Source: Andreprevotia sp. IGB-42 (lineage in GTDB: Bacteria > Pseudomonadota > Gammaproteobacteria > Burkholderiales > Chitinibacteraceae). Taken from it: a stretch of 64,000 nt of DNA. Shown here piece after piece: positions 1 to 8,505 of the stretch. The stretch covers positions 1-64,000 of the forward strand of contig NZ_WXTX01000014.1 of the NCBI RefSeq assembly GCF_009848685.1, in the 5' to 3' direction. The notes below the pieces were generated by a model. It searched no databases and was not told the origin of the DNA. It saw nothing but the letters and a program-made list of their open reading frames with translations. Every line of letters starts with the position of its first letter. Within the stretch, counting starts at the first letter, position 1. The translations under genes and the position numbers were made by a program.

Positions 1-2
1 GC

Positions 3-143
3 TACGAGGCGGGAAATCAGCTTTTGATTCATGGGATGCTTTGTCCTCAAATTAATGGAGTGTCTTTTGTTATGGTGTCAAACCTTGCGAAATCATGTCC
101 GACGGATGCGCTGCTGCCATGGAGCGAGTTTGTCAGCCGATGA
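3..143 (+). CDS. Possible 3' end of an unidentified gene, truncated by the window edge
   Basis: A frame is open from the first bases of the window to a TGA at 141-143, giving about 46 residues. The predicted tail contains a hydrophobic stretch (LLIHGML, VSFVMV) and ends in LPWSEFVSR. The DNA here is visibly more AT-rich than the rest of the window. I recognise no family, and 46 open codons at a sequence edge could be chance. The upstream sequence would settle it. Confidence 0.25.
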   Translation, partial: YEAGNQLLIHGMLCPQINGVSFVMVSNLAKSCPTDALLPWSEFVSR

Positions 144-524
144 TGCTAGCAGACTCGGAGAAACAAGAATGGCGCTGTTTTATGTTTATTTGATAAATAA
201 CCACGTATGAATGGCCTTGCTTAATACCATGGCCCATCCAGCGGAACAGTGATTGATTGGCGATCAGGTTGAGACGAATTGCCGTTGCTTGCTGTATTGG
301 GGATCAGATCGGATCGTTCAGCCTGGACGCGATCGCCATCCTGTCATCGGCTCGCGACAATGACGCTGGCTTGCTTTGCCAGCGAAGCATGAATTCCCAA
401 GTATCAATCAATGGCAAGCGCTGAAGGCGGAAACCCCGCCCGGACTGCAACGCAACGGCAGGGCACCGCATTGCCTGCGCCCGAGCCAGCACGATGGGCT
501 GCCTGGCTGCCCGCGTGCACCGGG
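144..524. other. Gap without a recognisable gene
   Basis: About 380 bases follow the possible gene tail. The first half is AT-rich and the second half GC-rich. I see no start with a good ribosome binding site, no convincing terminator hairpin and no RNA gene. It lies downstream of the minus-strand DUF5710 gene. Confidence 0.4.
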
Positions 525-878
525 TTACAACCAGGGCGCTTCGTCACCCGCATAGGCAACAAAATCAGGAAAAGGAATGCGCGCAGTAACCGGGCGGCCG
601 CTATCTGCCGGCACCGACCGCAATGCGGGCTTCGCCCGCTTGGCCGCAGCAGGTGCATCTGCCAGCTGCTGCAAGACCTGTGCCGCATCGTCCGGCAGCC
701 ATGGCTGGAACAACCCCACATCCACGCCATGCGGCACATACCAGCGCTTCACCCCGCCATCGAAGCGCGCGCCCAGCGCCTTGGCCTTGTCTTTTTCGGC
801 AAAGGGCACGTTGAGGTAAAGCTGGATTTTATGGGTGCCGGGTGAGCGGTTGAGGGGTTTGCTGCCAGCGCCTGTCAT
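525..878 (-). CDS. DUF5710 domain protein
   Basis: This is a 117-residue protein with a DUF5710 signature at about residues 19-48: YLNVPFAEKDKAKALGARFD, then the K-W-Y-V-P motif. That short module is common in phage- and plasmid-associated primase-like or mobile-element proteins, and also occurs as small free-standing proteins. Its biochemical role is not established. The C-terminal half (about 60-117) is rich in Ala and Pro and ends in PFPDFVAYAGDEAPWL, with no second domain that I recognise. It stands alone next to a decayed gene and AT-rich DNA, which suggests a somewhat unstable neighbourhood. The start at 878 gives a natural N-terminus just before the domain. Identification of the domain is fairly safe; any function is unknown. 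Confidence 0.7.
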   Translation of the reverse strand: MTGAGSKPLNRSPGTHKIQLYLNVPFAEKDKAKALGARFDGGVKRWYVPHGVDVGLFQPWLPDDAAQVLQQLADAPAAAKRAKPALRSVPADSGRPVTARIPFPDFVAYAGDEAPWL

Positions 879-1264
879 GAAATCAATTCGCTACGGTTTG
901 GAGATGCCCGTAATGTAATTGAGCGTGGCATACATTCAAAGAGAAGCAATGCCCGTTGATATCTGCCAAATCGGGTACTTGCTGAACGCAACCGAAAATT
1001 GGTCAGGAATGACTGCCACACTTTGCGAAGAAGTTGCCGGAATTGATAGTCGCCGCGCCGCACGACACCTCAGTGAGGTTGAACCTGGCAGCGAGTGCAT
1101 ACCGTGCGGAAACCCATCCGGCTGCGCTGATGCTCACCATACGTAACGTAGGGCAACGACAAAACCACCACGGCTTCATCCGCCCATTGCGGAACCCGGC
1201 GCGCCGACCGCCTGAATCCACCCATTGTTTTTCCAGCGCCTTACCCATAAAAGGACACCGAGCA
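879..1264. other. Gap without a supported gene
   Basis: Short frames exist on both strands here, but none has a recognisable domain or a convincing start. The last bases carry an AAGGA-type ribosome binding site (about 1251-1256) for the decayed gene that begins at 1265. The rest may be gene debris. Confidence 0.4.
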
Positions 1265-1750
1265 ATGGCCGATGAAAATTCCACCCTCGTCGAGTTGCTC
1301 AAATACCCGGTTGCAATCTTCTCGGTCCTGCTGGCGCTGATCATCGGCAAATACGCGCTCGGGATCACCTTCGGGCTGGTTGCTGAAATATCCACCGACT
1401 GAGTGAAGTTCACGCAGGATGCCAAGGCTGAAATTGCCGATCTCGCCAGCAAGCTCAACGGCACACTGGTCTCCATCGGCGACTTGAACAAGCATGCACC
1501 CGCCGGAGAAATGCAATCAGCGCAGGCCAAGGCAGATGTATTCCAGGCCACGCAAACCGTTTCCGACCAGACCGCGCAGCTCACTGGCTCACTGCCCTGT
1601 CGGCGCCCCAGCCAGCGGCGCGCCCAAACCGCGTGGCTATATATGGATCGGTGACTATCGCTCAGCGTGGAACTCCGCCTCACCCACCCGCCAATCGGGA
1701 TAGACCGCGAATACGCCAAGCAATATTGGGCCGCGGTCGAGTTGCCCTGA
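1265..1750 (+). pseudogene. Decayed small membrane-protein gene (stop plus two frameshifts)
   Basis: An AAGGA ribosome binding site precedes ATG 1265. The frame reads MADENSTLVELL, then one transmembrane helix (about residues 15-37), and meets TGA at 1400-1402. The same frame continues directly with VKFTQDAKAEIADLASK and a helical segment to about 1600. Protein-like sequence then carries on in the +1 frame (GAPASGAPKPRGYIWIGDY), and near 1650-1665 in the third frame (SLSVELRLTHPPIG and IDREYAKQYW) to TGA 1748-1750. The three pieces read as one membrane-anchored protein of about 160 residues, broken by one nonsense change and two indels. Alternatives are two tiny genes or base-calling errors. 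The family is not recognised. Confidence 0.55.
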
Positions 1751-1911
1751 GGGCGACATTGCACCGAAGCCCAGCCATTGGTTGAATACTGGCAGAGCAA
1801 CCCTCAGTGGCGTGCGCAATCGAGACCGTCGTCAAAGGCTTGCCGCCTTACCATATGCAGATACAGGCGCCGCCAGCATTCCCCTTGCCGATTTACCGCC
1901 GGCCCGAATGC

Positions 1912-1942
1912 AAAAAACCCCCTGATTGCTCAGGGGGTTTTC
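1912..1942 (-). terminator. Rho-independent terminator of the tRNA operon
   Basis: On the minus strand the sequence forms a stem of ACCCCCTGA and TCAGGGGGT around a GCAA-type loop, followed by a run of six T (complement of 1912-1917). It sits directly downstream of tRNA-His and should end the three-tRNA transcript. Confidence 0.85.
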
Positions 1943-1952
1943 ATATATTTGA

Positions 1953-2029
1953 TGGGGTGGCTGATGGGGCTCGAACCCACGACAACAGGAATCACAATCC
2001 TGGACTCTACCAACTGAGCTACAGCCACC
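1953..2029 (-). tRNA. tRNA-His (GTG)
   Basis: The minus strand folds as a tRNA with anticodon GTG in the loop after CCAGGATT, a T-loop GGTTCGAGCC, and an acceptor stem GTGGCTG/CAGCCAC followed by C and an encoded CCA (1953-1955). The base before the acceptor stem (2029) supplies the extra 5' G typical of tRNA-His. It is the last tRNA of the operon. Confidence 0.95.
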
Positions 2030-2091
2030 ACCGAAGCGGTTCTGCCCGCCGTGGCGTGCAGTTTCAATCTAGTCGATTTTTCGGGTGCCAG

Positions 2092-2169
2092 TGGCGCGCC
2101 CGACAGGAATCGAACCTGTAACCTACGGCTTAGAAGGCCGTTGCTCTATCCGGTTGAGCTACGAGCGCC
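2092..2169 (-). tRNA. tRNA-Arg (TCT)
   Basis: The minus strand reads GGCGCTCGTAGCTCAACC, then an anticodon stem-loop ACGGCCTTCTAAGCCGT with anticodon TCT, a T-loop GGTTCGATTCC and an encoded CCA at 2092-2094. TCT decodes the AGA/AGG arginine codons, which are rare in a GC-rich genome. It is the middle gene of the cluster. Confidence 0.95.
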
Positions 2170-2208
2170 GGGTACAAAGAGCGGACTACGGTACAACTGG
2201 GAAAGGTC

Positions 2209-2285
2209 TGGTCGGGGCGGTGGGATTCGAACTCACGACCCTCTGCTCCCAAAGCAGATGCGCTACCGGGCTGCGCTACGCCCCG
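2209..2285 (-). tRNA. tRNA-Pro (TGG)
   Basis: The minus strand starts CGGGGCGTAGCGCAGCC, has an anticodon stem TCTGC/GCAGA around a loop with anticodon TGG, a T-loop GTTCGAATCC, and an encoded CCA at 2209-2211. It is the first tRNA after the promoter at 2298-2326. Confidence 0.95.
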
Positions 2286-2297
2286 AACAGAGGCAGA

Positions 2298-2326
2298 AAT
2301 GTAGCAGTACCCAAACCGGCCGTCAA
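2298..2326 (-). promoter_or_regulatory. Sigma-70 promoter of the tRNA operon
   Basis: On the minus strand a TTGACG -35 element (2326-2321) is separated by exactly 17 bases from a TACATT -10 element (2303-2298). The implied transcription start lies a few bases before tRNA-Pro. Confidence 0.75.
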
Positions 2327-2407
2327 GCACTGTGCGAGTAGATTTGAGCCAAGCGGCCGAAAAATGCGAGAATACGCGCTTTGCATCAGCCCGCCCGGAG
2401 CCCACAG

Positions 2408-3262
2408 ATGACCGCACAGATCCTTGATGGCAAAGCCATTTCGCAGGAAATCATTACGCAAGTTCGCGCCCGGGTGGACGCCCGCATCGCCGGCGGCAAG
2501 CGCGCGCCTGCGCTCGCCGTGGTGCTGGTGGGCAGCGATCCGGCTTCGCAAGTCTATGTAGGCAGCAAGAAACGCCAGTGCGAAAACGCCGGCATCACCT
2601 CGCTGGCGTACGATCTGCCGGCAGAGACCTCCGAAGCCGATCTGCTGGCGCTGGTTGCCAAACTGAATGAAGACGACGCCGTGGACGGCATCCTGGTGCA
2701 ACTGCCGCTGCCTTTGCACCTGAATGCAGAAAAAGTCATCGAGCTGATCACCCCCAACAAGGATGTGGACGGTTTCCATCCCTACAACATCGGCCGCCTG
2801 GCATTGAAGATGCCGCTGCTGCGCCCGTGCACGCCGCGTGGCGTGATGACCTTGCTGGAAAAAACCGGCATCGATCTGGTCGGCAAGGATGCCGTGGTGG
2901 TGGGGGCGTCCAATATCGTCGGCCGCCCGCAGGCGCTGGAGCTGTTGCTGGCGCGCGCCACGGTCACCGTCTGCCACAGTAAAACCCGCGATCTGGAAGG
3001 CAAGGTACGCGGCGCCGATGTGGTGGTGGCTGGTGTAGGCATCCCCAACTTCGTGAAAGGGGAATGGATCAAGCCGGGCGCCATCGTCATCGACGTGGGC
3101 ATCAACCGGCTGGAAAGCGGCAAGCTGTGCGGCGATGTGGAATTCGATGTGGCCAAGGAGCGCGCCAGCTGGATCACCCCGGTGCCGGGCGGCGTAGGGT
3201 TGATGACCGTGGCCACGCTGATGCAGAACACCATCGATGCGTGCGAGGCGCGCGGCCGATGA
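2408..3262 (+). CDS. folD: Bifunctional methylenetetrahydrofolate dehydrogenase/cyclohydrolase FolD
   Basis: FolD interconverts 5,10-methylene-THF, 5,10-methenyl-THF and 10-formyl-THF in the cytoplasm, supplying one-carbon units for purines and formyl-Met. The 284-residue length is typical. Visible landmarks are the active-site region [16 protein letters not shown] with the YxxxK pair, the LVQLPLP segment, KDVDGFHP, the Rossmann turn [12 protein letters not shown] and the C-terminal signature [10 protein letters not shown]. The start at 2408 places MTAQ after a CCGGAG ribosome binding site; an upstream in-frame start at 2381 would add a nine-residue non-homologous leader. The gene overlaps pyrD by four bases (ATGA), so the two are translationally coupled. 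The pairing of one-carbon and pyrimidine genes is ordinary. Confidence 0.97.
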   Translation: MTAQILDGKAISQEIITQVRARVDARIAGGKRAPALAVVLVGSDPASQVYVGSKKRQCENAGITSLAYDLPAETSEADLLALVAKLNEDDAVDGILVQLPLPLHLNAEKVIELITPNKDVDGFHPYNIGRLALKMPLLRPCTPRGVMTLLEKTGIDLVGKDAVVVGASNIVGRPQALELLLARATVTVCHSKTRDLEGKVRGADVVVAGVGIPNFVKGEWIKPGAIVIDVGINRLESGKLCGDVEFDVAKERASWITPVPGGVGLMTVATLMQNTIDACEARGR

Positions 3263-4278
3263 GCTACGGACTGATCCGCCCTTTCCTGTTCATGCTCGAT
3301 GCCGAGCGTGCGCACCGGCTTACCCTCCATACCGCCGATGTATTGCACGGCATGGGTTTCCTGCGGGTATTCACGCCCGGCATCCATCCCATGCCCACGC
3401 GGGTAATGGGCATCGATTTTCCCAATCCGGTCGGCCTGGCAGCCGGGCTGGACAAGAACGGCGGGCACCTGGATGCGCTGGCTGACTTCGGTTTCGGCTT
3501 CATCGAAGTGGGCACGGTCACGCCGCGCCCGCAGCCGGGCAACCCCACACCACGCATTTTCCGGCTGCCGCATGCCGAGGGCATCATCAACCGCATGGGC
3601 TTCAACAACGGCGGGGTGGATGCGCTGGTAGAGAACGTGCAGCGCGCGCAGTACAAGGGCATCCTGGGCATCAATATCGGCAAGAACTTCGATACGCCGA
3701 TCGAGAACGCCACCAGCGATTACCTGATCGGGCTGGAAAAGGTTTACCAGTACGCCAGCTATGTCACGGTGAACATCAGCTCGCCCAACACCAAGAACCT
3801 GCGCCAGTTGCAGCAGGCGGACGAGCTGAACCAGTTGCTAGCCGCACTCAAGCAGAAGCAGACCGAGCTGGCCGACAAACACGGCCGCTACGTACCCGTT
3901 ACGCTGAAAATCGCCCCCGATCTGGATGAACACCAGATCCAGGACATCGCCGAGCGGCTGATCGCCAACAAGATCGACGGCGTGATCGCCACCAACACCA
4001 CGCTGTCACGCGTGGGGGTGGAGCATCTCAAACACGGCGGTGAAACCGGCGGCTTGTCCGGTGCGCCGGTACGCGCCAAATCCACCCACGTGATCCGCGA
4101 GCTGGCACAGGCGCTGGATGGCGCACTTCCCATCATCGGCGTGGGCGGCATCACCGAAGGCGAACATGCACTGGAGAAAATCCAGGCCGGTGCCTCGCTG
4201 GTGCAGGTGTACAGCGGGCTGATCTATCGTGGCCCGCAGCTGGTGGGCGATTGCGTCGAGGCGATTGGGCGCACGTGA
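3259..4278 (+). CDS. pyrD: Dihydroorotate dehydrogenase (quinone), class 2
   Basis: PyrD oxidises dihydroorotate to orotate, passing electrons through FMN to membrane quinones, the fourth step of UMP synthesis. The 339-residue length and the N-terminal amphipathic segment ([20 protein letters not shown]) mark the membrane-associated class 2 type. Landmarks are [13 protein letters not shown] near residue 55, PRIFRLP, the substrate-binding GFNNGG, the catalytic-serine loop [19 protein letters not shown], and the phosphate-binding GVGGI near the C-terminus. The start ATG 3259 overlaps the folD stop, and its own TGA overlaps the rsxB start, so the three genes form one tightly coupled unit. Confidence 0.97.
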   Translation: MSYGLIRPFLFMLDAERAHRLTLHTADVLHGMGFLRVFTPGIHPMPTRVMGIDFPNPVGLAAGLDKNGGHLDALADFGFGFIEVGTVTPRPQPGNPTPRIFRLPHAEGIINRMGFNNGGVDALVENVQRAQYKGILGINIGKNFDTPIENATSDYLIGLEKVYQYASYVTVNISSPNTKNLRQLQQADELNQLLAALKQKQTELADKHGRYVPVTLKIAPDLDEHQIQDIAERLIANKIDGVIATNTTLSRVGVEHLKHGGETGGLSGAPVRAKSTHVIRELAQALDGALPIIGVGGITEGEHALEKIQAGASLVQVYSGLIYRGPQLVGDCVEAIGRT

Positions 4279-5090
4279 TGCACAGCGCCGATCCGGCGTT
4301 GATCAGGCAGATCGACGCCATCCTGCCGCAAACGCAATGCAAGCAATGCGGCTTTGACGGCTGCCGCCCGTACGCGGAAGCCATTGCCGGTGGCAGCGCC
4401 GATATCAACCAGTGCCCGCCCGGCGGCATGGCTGGCATCACCGAGCTGGCCGCACTGCTGGGCCGCACGGTGATTGCACTCAATCCCGAGCACGGCATGG
4501 AAAAACCGCGCGAGCTGGCAGTGATCGACGAAGCGCGCTGCATCGGCTGCACCTTGTGCATCCAGGCGTGCCCCACCGATGCCATCGTTGGCGCAGCCAA
4601 GCTGATGCATACGGTGATCACCGACGAATGCACCGGCTGTGCGCTGTGCCTGGCGCCCTGTCCGGTCGATTGCATCGATATGGTGGTGCTGCAGCCGGTG
4701 GTCAGTTCACGACTAGCACTGCCGGAACGCGTGCATGCACGCAAACGCTATCACTTCCACCAGTTCCGGCTGGCGCGGGATGCGCAAGAGCGCGCGGCAA
4801 GGCTGGCGGGCCGTTCTGCAGCCAAGCGCGCCGAAAGTACACCGCCACCCGATGCAACCACCGACCCCGGCATCACCCCGGAAGCCGCGGCACGCGCCGC
4901 CAAAATCCAGGCGATGATGGCGCGGGCGCAGGCCAGGCTGGCGGGCACGGCCCCCGACGCGGCATCACCCGAAGCAGAACAACCCGCCGCTGCAGAAGCA
5001 CCGTTAGATGATGCCGCCACCCGGAAACAGGCACGCATCGCCGCCGCCATGGCCCGCGCCACCGCGCTGCGCCAACCCAAGTCATCCTGA
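4278..5090 (+). CDS. rsxB: RnfB/RsxB-type electron transport ferredoxin
   Basis: This 270-residue iron-sulfur protein has an N-terminal four-cysteine domain (C21, C24, C29, C46 in CKQCGFDGC...QCPPGG) and two ferredoxin 4Fe-4S motifs, [16 protein letters not shown] and [16 protein letters not shown]. This is the RnfB/RsxB architecture without the N-terminal membrane anchor. The last 90 residues are Ala-rich and probably disordered. In full Rnf complexes RnfB relays electrons between NADH and ferredoxin; here no rnfA, C, D, G or E is nearby, so it is an orphan whose partner is unknown. ATG 4278 overlaps the pyrD stop and is preferred over an upstream TTG. An NAD or nitrogen-related role would be guesswork. 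Confidence 0.85.
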   Translation: MHSADPALIRQIDAILPQTQCKQCGFDGCRPYAEAIAGGSADINQCPPGGMAGITELAALLGRTVIALNPEHGMEKPRELAVIDEARCIGCTLCIQACPTDAIVGAAKLMHTVITDECTGCALCLAPCPVDCIDMVVLQPVVSSRLALPERVHARKRYHFHQFRLARDAQERAARLAGRSAAKRAESTPPPDATTDPGITPEAAARAAKIQAMMARAQARLAGTAPDAASPEAEQPAAAEAPLDDAATRKQARIAAAMARATALRQPKSS

Positions 5091-5885
5091 ATGATTGCAG
5101 CGGGCCCGATCAGCGCAATGCCATGGCGCCGCACGGTGTGCCGCATGCTGATCCTGCTGGCGGTCAGCTATGCGGTCATCTGCACGCTGATGTATCTGCT
5201 GCAGCGCCGGCTGATCTATTTTCCGCAACCTGCAGCCATCGCCACGCCCGCCAACAGCCAGGCGCTGAAGTTGGGCGAGGTCACGCTGCAGATCTCGGTG
5301 CAACAGAACCCGGGACGGCAGGCGGTGCTGTATTTTGGCGGCAACGCCGAGGACGTTTCGCAAACGCTGGCACCACTATCCGTCGCCTTCCCCGGGCGCG
5401 CACTCTATCTGCCGCACTATCGCGGCTACGGTGGCAGCGCGGGCAATCCGTCCGAAGCAGCACTGGTCAGCGATGGACTGAAGCTGTTTGACTGGGTACA
5501 CCGGCAGCACCCGGATATCACCCTCATCGGCCGCAGCCTGGGCAGCGGCGTAGCCATCCAGGTGGCGGCGCAGCGACCTGCCAGCAAGCTGGTGCTGGTC
5601 ACGCCGTACGACAGCATCCAGCGCATGGCGCAGCAGCAATTTCCCTGGTTGCCGGTATCGCTGCTGTTGGCCGACAAGTATGAATCCTGGCGTTATGTGG
5701 CTGCTTTGAAGATGCCGACCATGCTGATCATGGCGGGCGATGATCGGGTGATTCCGCAAGCGCATACGCTGGCGCTGTGGCAGCAGTTTCCTGCCGGGCA
5801 GGCCACCCTGCATACGCTGGCCGGCATCGGGCATAACGACATCGGTGATGCCCCGGCCTACCTGCGTTTGCTGGCGCAACCCTGA
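5091..5885 (+). CDS. Membrane-anchored alpha/beta hydrolase
   Basis: The 264-residue protein has an N-terminal transmembrane helix (about residues 18-37) and then an alpha/beta-hydrolase fold resembling the ABHD13/ABHD17 or YfhR group. Visible elements are the early strand segment LYFGGNAEDVSQ, LPHYRGYGGSAGNPSE, the nucleophile elbow GRSLGSG with Ser about 149, the acid loop MAGDDRVIP, and the histidine loop AGIGHNDIGD. The substrate is not predictable; esterase or depalmitoylase-like activity is known for relatives. The start follows the rsxB stop with no spacer, so it is probably in the same operon. A later ATG at 5118 is possible. Confidence 0.8.
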   Translation: MIAAGPISAMPWRRTVCRMLILLAVSYAVICTLMYLLQRRLIYFPQPAAIATPANSQALKLGEVTLQISVQQNPGRQAVLYFGGNAEDVSQTLAPLSVAFPGRALYLPHYRGYGGSAGNPSEAALVSDGLKLFDWVHRQHPDITLIGRSLGSGVAIQVAAQRPASKLVLVTPYDSIQRMAQQQFPWLPVSLLLADKYESWRYVAALKMPTMLIMAGDDRVIPQAHTLALWQQFPAGQATLHTLAGIGHNDIGDAPAYLRLLAQP

Positions 5886-5927
5886 TCGGCCAGCAGGGCA
5901 CGGACAACACCCATTTCTCACCCATTT

Positions 5928-7028
5928 CTAGCGCGCCGTATAACTCACCCGCCAGATCACCCCGGCCTCGTCATCCGACACCAGCAGTGCACCATCGGGC
6001 GCTACCAGCACGTCCACCGGACGCCCCCATGCATTCTGCCCCTGCAACCAACCTTCGATGAACGGTTGCACCGCCACCACCTTGCCAGCCGCATCCACTT
6101 TGGCGCTCACCACGCGGTAGCCGCTCTTGTTGCTGCGGTTCCACGAGCCGTGTTCGGCAATGAAGATCTGCCCACGGTATTCAGCCGGAAACTGCTTGCC
6201 TGTATAAAAACGCAGGCCCAGCGCGGCCACATGCGCCCCCAGCCTGGCGGCCGGTGCCACGAACTCGCTGCACGCACGCTGCTTGCCCAAATCCGGATCG
6301 GCCACATCGCCCTGATGGCAATACGGGTAACCGAAATGTGCACCGGCTTTGCCCACACGGTTGAGCTCATCGGACGGCAGATCGTCGCCCAGCATGTCGC
6401 GGCCATTATCGGTCAGCCACAGCGTATTGCTGCCGGGCTGCCAATCGAATCCCACGGTATTGCGGATGCCACGCGCCACTACCTCGCGCTGCTTCCCGTC
6501 CGGCGAGATGCGCTGCAAGTTGGCGTATTGATCAGGGGCGGGCGCACAGATATTGCATGGCGCACCCACACCCAGGTAAAGCCAGCCATCCGGCCCGAAG
6601 CCCAGATAACGCCCGCCATGGTGCCGCTCTGCCGGCAAGCCACCATGGAATAGCTGCGGCTTGGGCGGCTGCGCCAGCTGTTTTTCGATCCCCGGCAATT
6701 TCACGATGCGATCCACCGACGACACATACAGATCACCCGCGCGGAAGGCCACGCCGATCGGTGCGGTCAGCCCGCTGGCAATCTGCAGCGGCGCGCCAGC
6801 CTTGCCACCATCGAGCGGCACCGCATACACGCCATTGCGGCGGGAGCCGACAAACAGCGTACGTTCGCCCAGCGCCATGCCGCGCGCCTCCGGCACCTTT
6901 GCCAGGATGCTGATGCTGAACCCGGCGGGCAGCTTCAGTTGCGGGATGCGTTCATCCAGCGCATCGGCACGCGCTGGCATGACGGCGGCCAGCCATAGCG
7001 CGGCCACAAGGTGCAATCGCATATTCAT
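5928..7028 (-). CDS. PQQ-dependent sugar dehydrogenase-like (sorbosone dehydrogenase family), secreted
   Basis: The 366-residue protein begins with a Sec signal peptide (MNMRLHLVAALWLAAVMPARA) and continues as a six-bladed beta-propeller of the soluble glucose/sorbosone dehydrogenase family. Visible signature pieces are RGMALGERTLFVGSR, YLGVGAPCNICAP, the NTVGFDWQP and LWLTDNGRDMLGDDLP segments, FGYPYCHQG and IAEHGSWNRS. Relatives oxidise aldoses in the periplasm with PQQ and calcium; many lack proven PQQ dependence. The paired cysteines (CNIC, YC-H) suggest disulfides. It is convergent with the hydrolase gene and divergent from the RBBP9-like gene at 7131. The family call is firm; substrate and cofactor are inferred. 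Confidence 0.85.
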   Translation of the reverse strand: MNMRLHLVAALWLAAVMPARADALDERIPQLKLPAGFSISILAKVPEARGMALGERTLFVGSRRNGVYAVPLDGGKAGAPLQIASGLTAPIGVAFRAGDLYVSSVDRIVKLPGIEKQLAQPPKPQLFHGGLPAERHHGGRYLGFGPDGWLYLGVGAPCNICAPAPDQYANLQRISPDGKQREVVARGIRNTVGFDWQPGSNTLWLTDNGRDMLGDDLPSDELNRVGKAGAHFGYPYCHQGDVADPDLGKQRACSEFVAPAARLGAHVAALGLRFYTGKQFPAEYRGQIFIAEHGSWNRSNKSGYRVVSAKVDAAGKVVAVQPFIEGWLQGQNAWGRPVDVLVAPDGALLVSDDEAGVIWRVSYTAR

Positions 7029-7130
7029 CCCCCCGGCAAAGTGAGCAACGCTGCATTGCCTGTCTTTATCGCACGCATGCCACTGTTTGGCAGCACGGAT
7101 TTCCTGCTAGCATCGACAGCCATACCCGTC

Positions 7131-7688
7131 ATGGCGAAACAGGCAATGCATCCCGTTCTGATCATCCCCGGCATCGGTGGTTCCGGCGCCGGGCACTGGC
7201 AAAGCCGCTGGCAAGCCTTCCACCCATCCTGTAGCCGCGTGGAGCAGGCCGATTGGGATCACCCGCTGCTGGCCGCCTGGCTGGCCAGGCTGGATGCCGC
7301 CATTGTCGCCAGTGGCCCCGATACCCTGCTGGCAGCGCACAGCCTGGGCTGCCTGCTGGTGGCGCACTGGGCGGCCAGCACGCCGCGCCCGATACGCGGC
7401 GCCTTGCTGGTGGCCGTACCAGATCCGGCCGGCCCGGCCTTCCCGGCAGAGGCCGCCAGCTTCGGCCCCACGCCAGCCAATCGCCTGCCCTTCCCGGCCA
7501 CGCTGGTCGCCAGCACGGACGACCCTTATGGCAGCCTGGACCATGCCAGCGCCACCGCCACCAACTGGGGGGCGAACTTCGTCAATGCCGGTGCGCACGG
7601 CCACCTGAATGCCGCCAGCGGCCTGGGTGACTGGCCCGCTGGCTGGCAGCTGCTGCAGCAGTTTTCTGCACCAGACACCGCACCATAG
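7131..7688 (+). CDS. RBBP9/YdeN family serine hydrolase
   Basis: The 185-residue protein has the compact alpha/beta-hydrolase fold of the RBBP9/YdeN family (DUF1234-like). It opens with VLIIPGIGGSGAGHWQ and carries the nucleophile motif AHSLGCLL. The acid is in the loop STDDPYGSLDHA, and the histidine is in GAHGHLNAASGLGDWP, which is the family's C-terminal hallmark. Relatives are small cytoplasmic hydrolases of unknown physiological substrate. ATG 7131 is chosen; ATG 7146 is also possible, and frames further upstream give non-homologous residues. It is followed 13 bases later by the DinB gene and is probably cotranscribed with it. Confidence 0.85.
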   Translation: MAKQAMHPVLIIPGIGGSGAGHWQSRWQAFHPSCSRVEQADWDHPLLAAWLARLDAAIVASGPDTLLAAHSLGCLLVAHWAASTPRPIRGALLVAVPDPAGPAFPAEAASFGPTPANRLPFPATLVASTDDPYGSLDHASATATNWGANFVNAGAHGHLNAASGLGDWPAGWQLLQQFSAPDTAP

Positions 7689-7701
7689 GGGTAGGAATGC
7701 A

Positions 7702-8247
7702 ATGACGTTTGCTGATCATTTCATCCTGCTGGCCCGCTACAACCAGTGGATGAACGCCAAGCTGATCGACGCCGCCGGCCAACTGCCGGAACAGGCATTG
7801 CTGCAAGACCGGGGCGCATTCTTCGGCTCGCTTTTCGCCACGCTCAATCACCTGATCGTGGCCGATACCATGTGGCTGAAGCGCTTCATCAACCACCCGG
7901 CCCAATTTGCCGCACTCACTCCGGTGCAGGCACTGCCGCAACCGGCCTCACTGGATGAAATACCCTGTCCGGACCTGGCCAGTTATGCCGCGCGCCGCGC
8001 GCTGCTGGATGATGCCATCAGCGGCATGGCAAGCGCGCTCACCGATGCCGATCTCGCCCATGTTTTGCAGTACAAGAACGCCAAGGGCATTGCCGGCAGC
8101 AAGCCGTTCTCCGCATTGCTGGTGCATCTGTTCAACCACCAGGCCCACCACCGCGGCCAGGCCAGCACGCTGTTTTTCCAGGCCGGCATCGACATCGGCG
8201 CCACGGATCTGCCGCTGCTGATTCCGGATCAGCCGGCAGTAGCCTGA
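7702..8247 (+). CDS. DinB family protein
   Basis: This 181-residue protein is a four-helix-bundle DinB/YfiT-type putative metalloprotein. It starts MTFADHFILLARYNQWMN, with the family's conserved YN.W motif. Candidate metal-binding histidines are seen in FATLNHLIVADTMW and in HLFNHQAHHRGQ. Relatives include thiol-transferases such as the bacillithiol and mycothiol enzymes; the substrate in betaproteobacteria is unknown. The start is set by an AGGA site five bases upstream. It lies between the RBBP9-like hydrolase and DUF2164/nth on the same strand. Confidence 0.88.
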   Translation: MTFADHFILLARYNQWMNAKLIDAAGQLPEQALLQDRGAFFGSLFATLNHLIVADTMWLKRFINHPAQFAALTPVQALPQPASLDEIPCPDLASYAARRALLDDAISGMASALTDADLAHVLQYKNAKGIAGSKPFSALLVHLFNHQAHHRGQASTLFFQAGIDIGATDLPLLIPDQPAVA

Positions 8248-8259
8248 ACGGGACGCCCC

Positions 8260-8502
8260 ATGGCCATCAAGATCGAAAAAGCCACCGAAGCCCGGCTGGT
8301 TGCCTCCATACAGCGTTACTTCGCCACGCACATGGATGAGCCCATCGGCAATATGCAGGCCGCGCAGTTGCTCGATTTCTTCCTCGCCGAAGTGGCACCC
8401 ACCGTCTACAACCAGGCGATTGCCGACGCGCAGCACTACATGCACGAAAGAACCATGGATCTGCCGGCCAATTGCTTTGAACCCGAACAAACCTACTGGT
8501 AA
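8260..8502 (+). CDS. DUF2164 family protein
   Basis: The 80-residue protein matches the DUF2164 pattern: an amphipathic start with SIQRYF, the central segment IGNMQAAQLLDFFLAEVAP, then YNQAIADAQHYMHER and a C-terminal DLPANCFEPEQTYW. Relatives are small cytoplasmic proteins without known function. It sits 12 bases after dinB and 3 bases before nth, and may be cotranscribed with nth. A GGGACG sequence just upstream can serve as ribosome binding site. Confidence 0.88.
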   Translation: MAIKIEKATEARLVASIQRYFATHMDEPIGNMQAAQLLDFFLAEVAPTVYNQAIADAQHYMHERTMDLPANCFEPEQTYW

Positions 8503-8505
8503 ACC

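Noticed and set aside
919-1146. 75-codon frame upstream of the decayed gene
   Set aside because: No ribosome binding site, no recognisable domain, and mixed composition; not supported as a gene.
1265-1654. TGA read as selenocysteine or stop-codon readthrough
   Set aside because: There is no SECIS-like element, and two further frame changes downstream point to decay.
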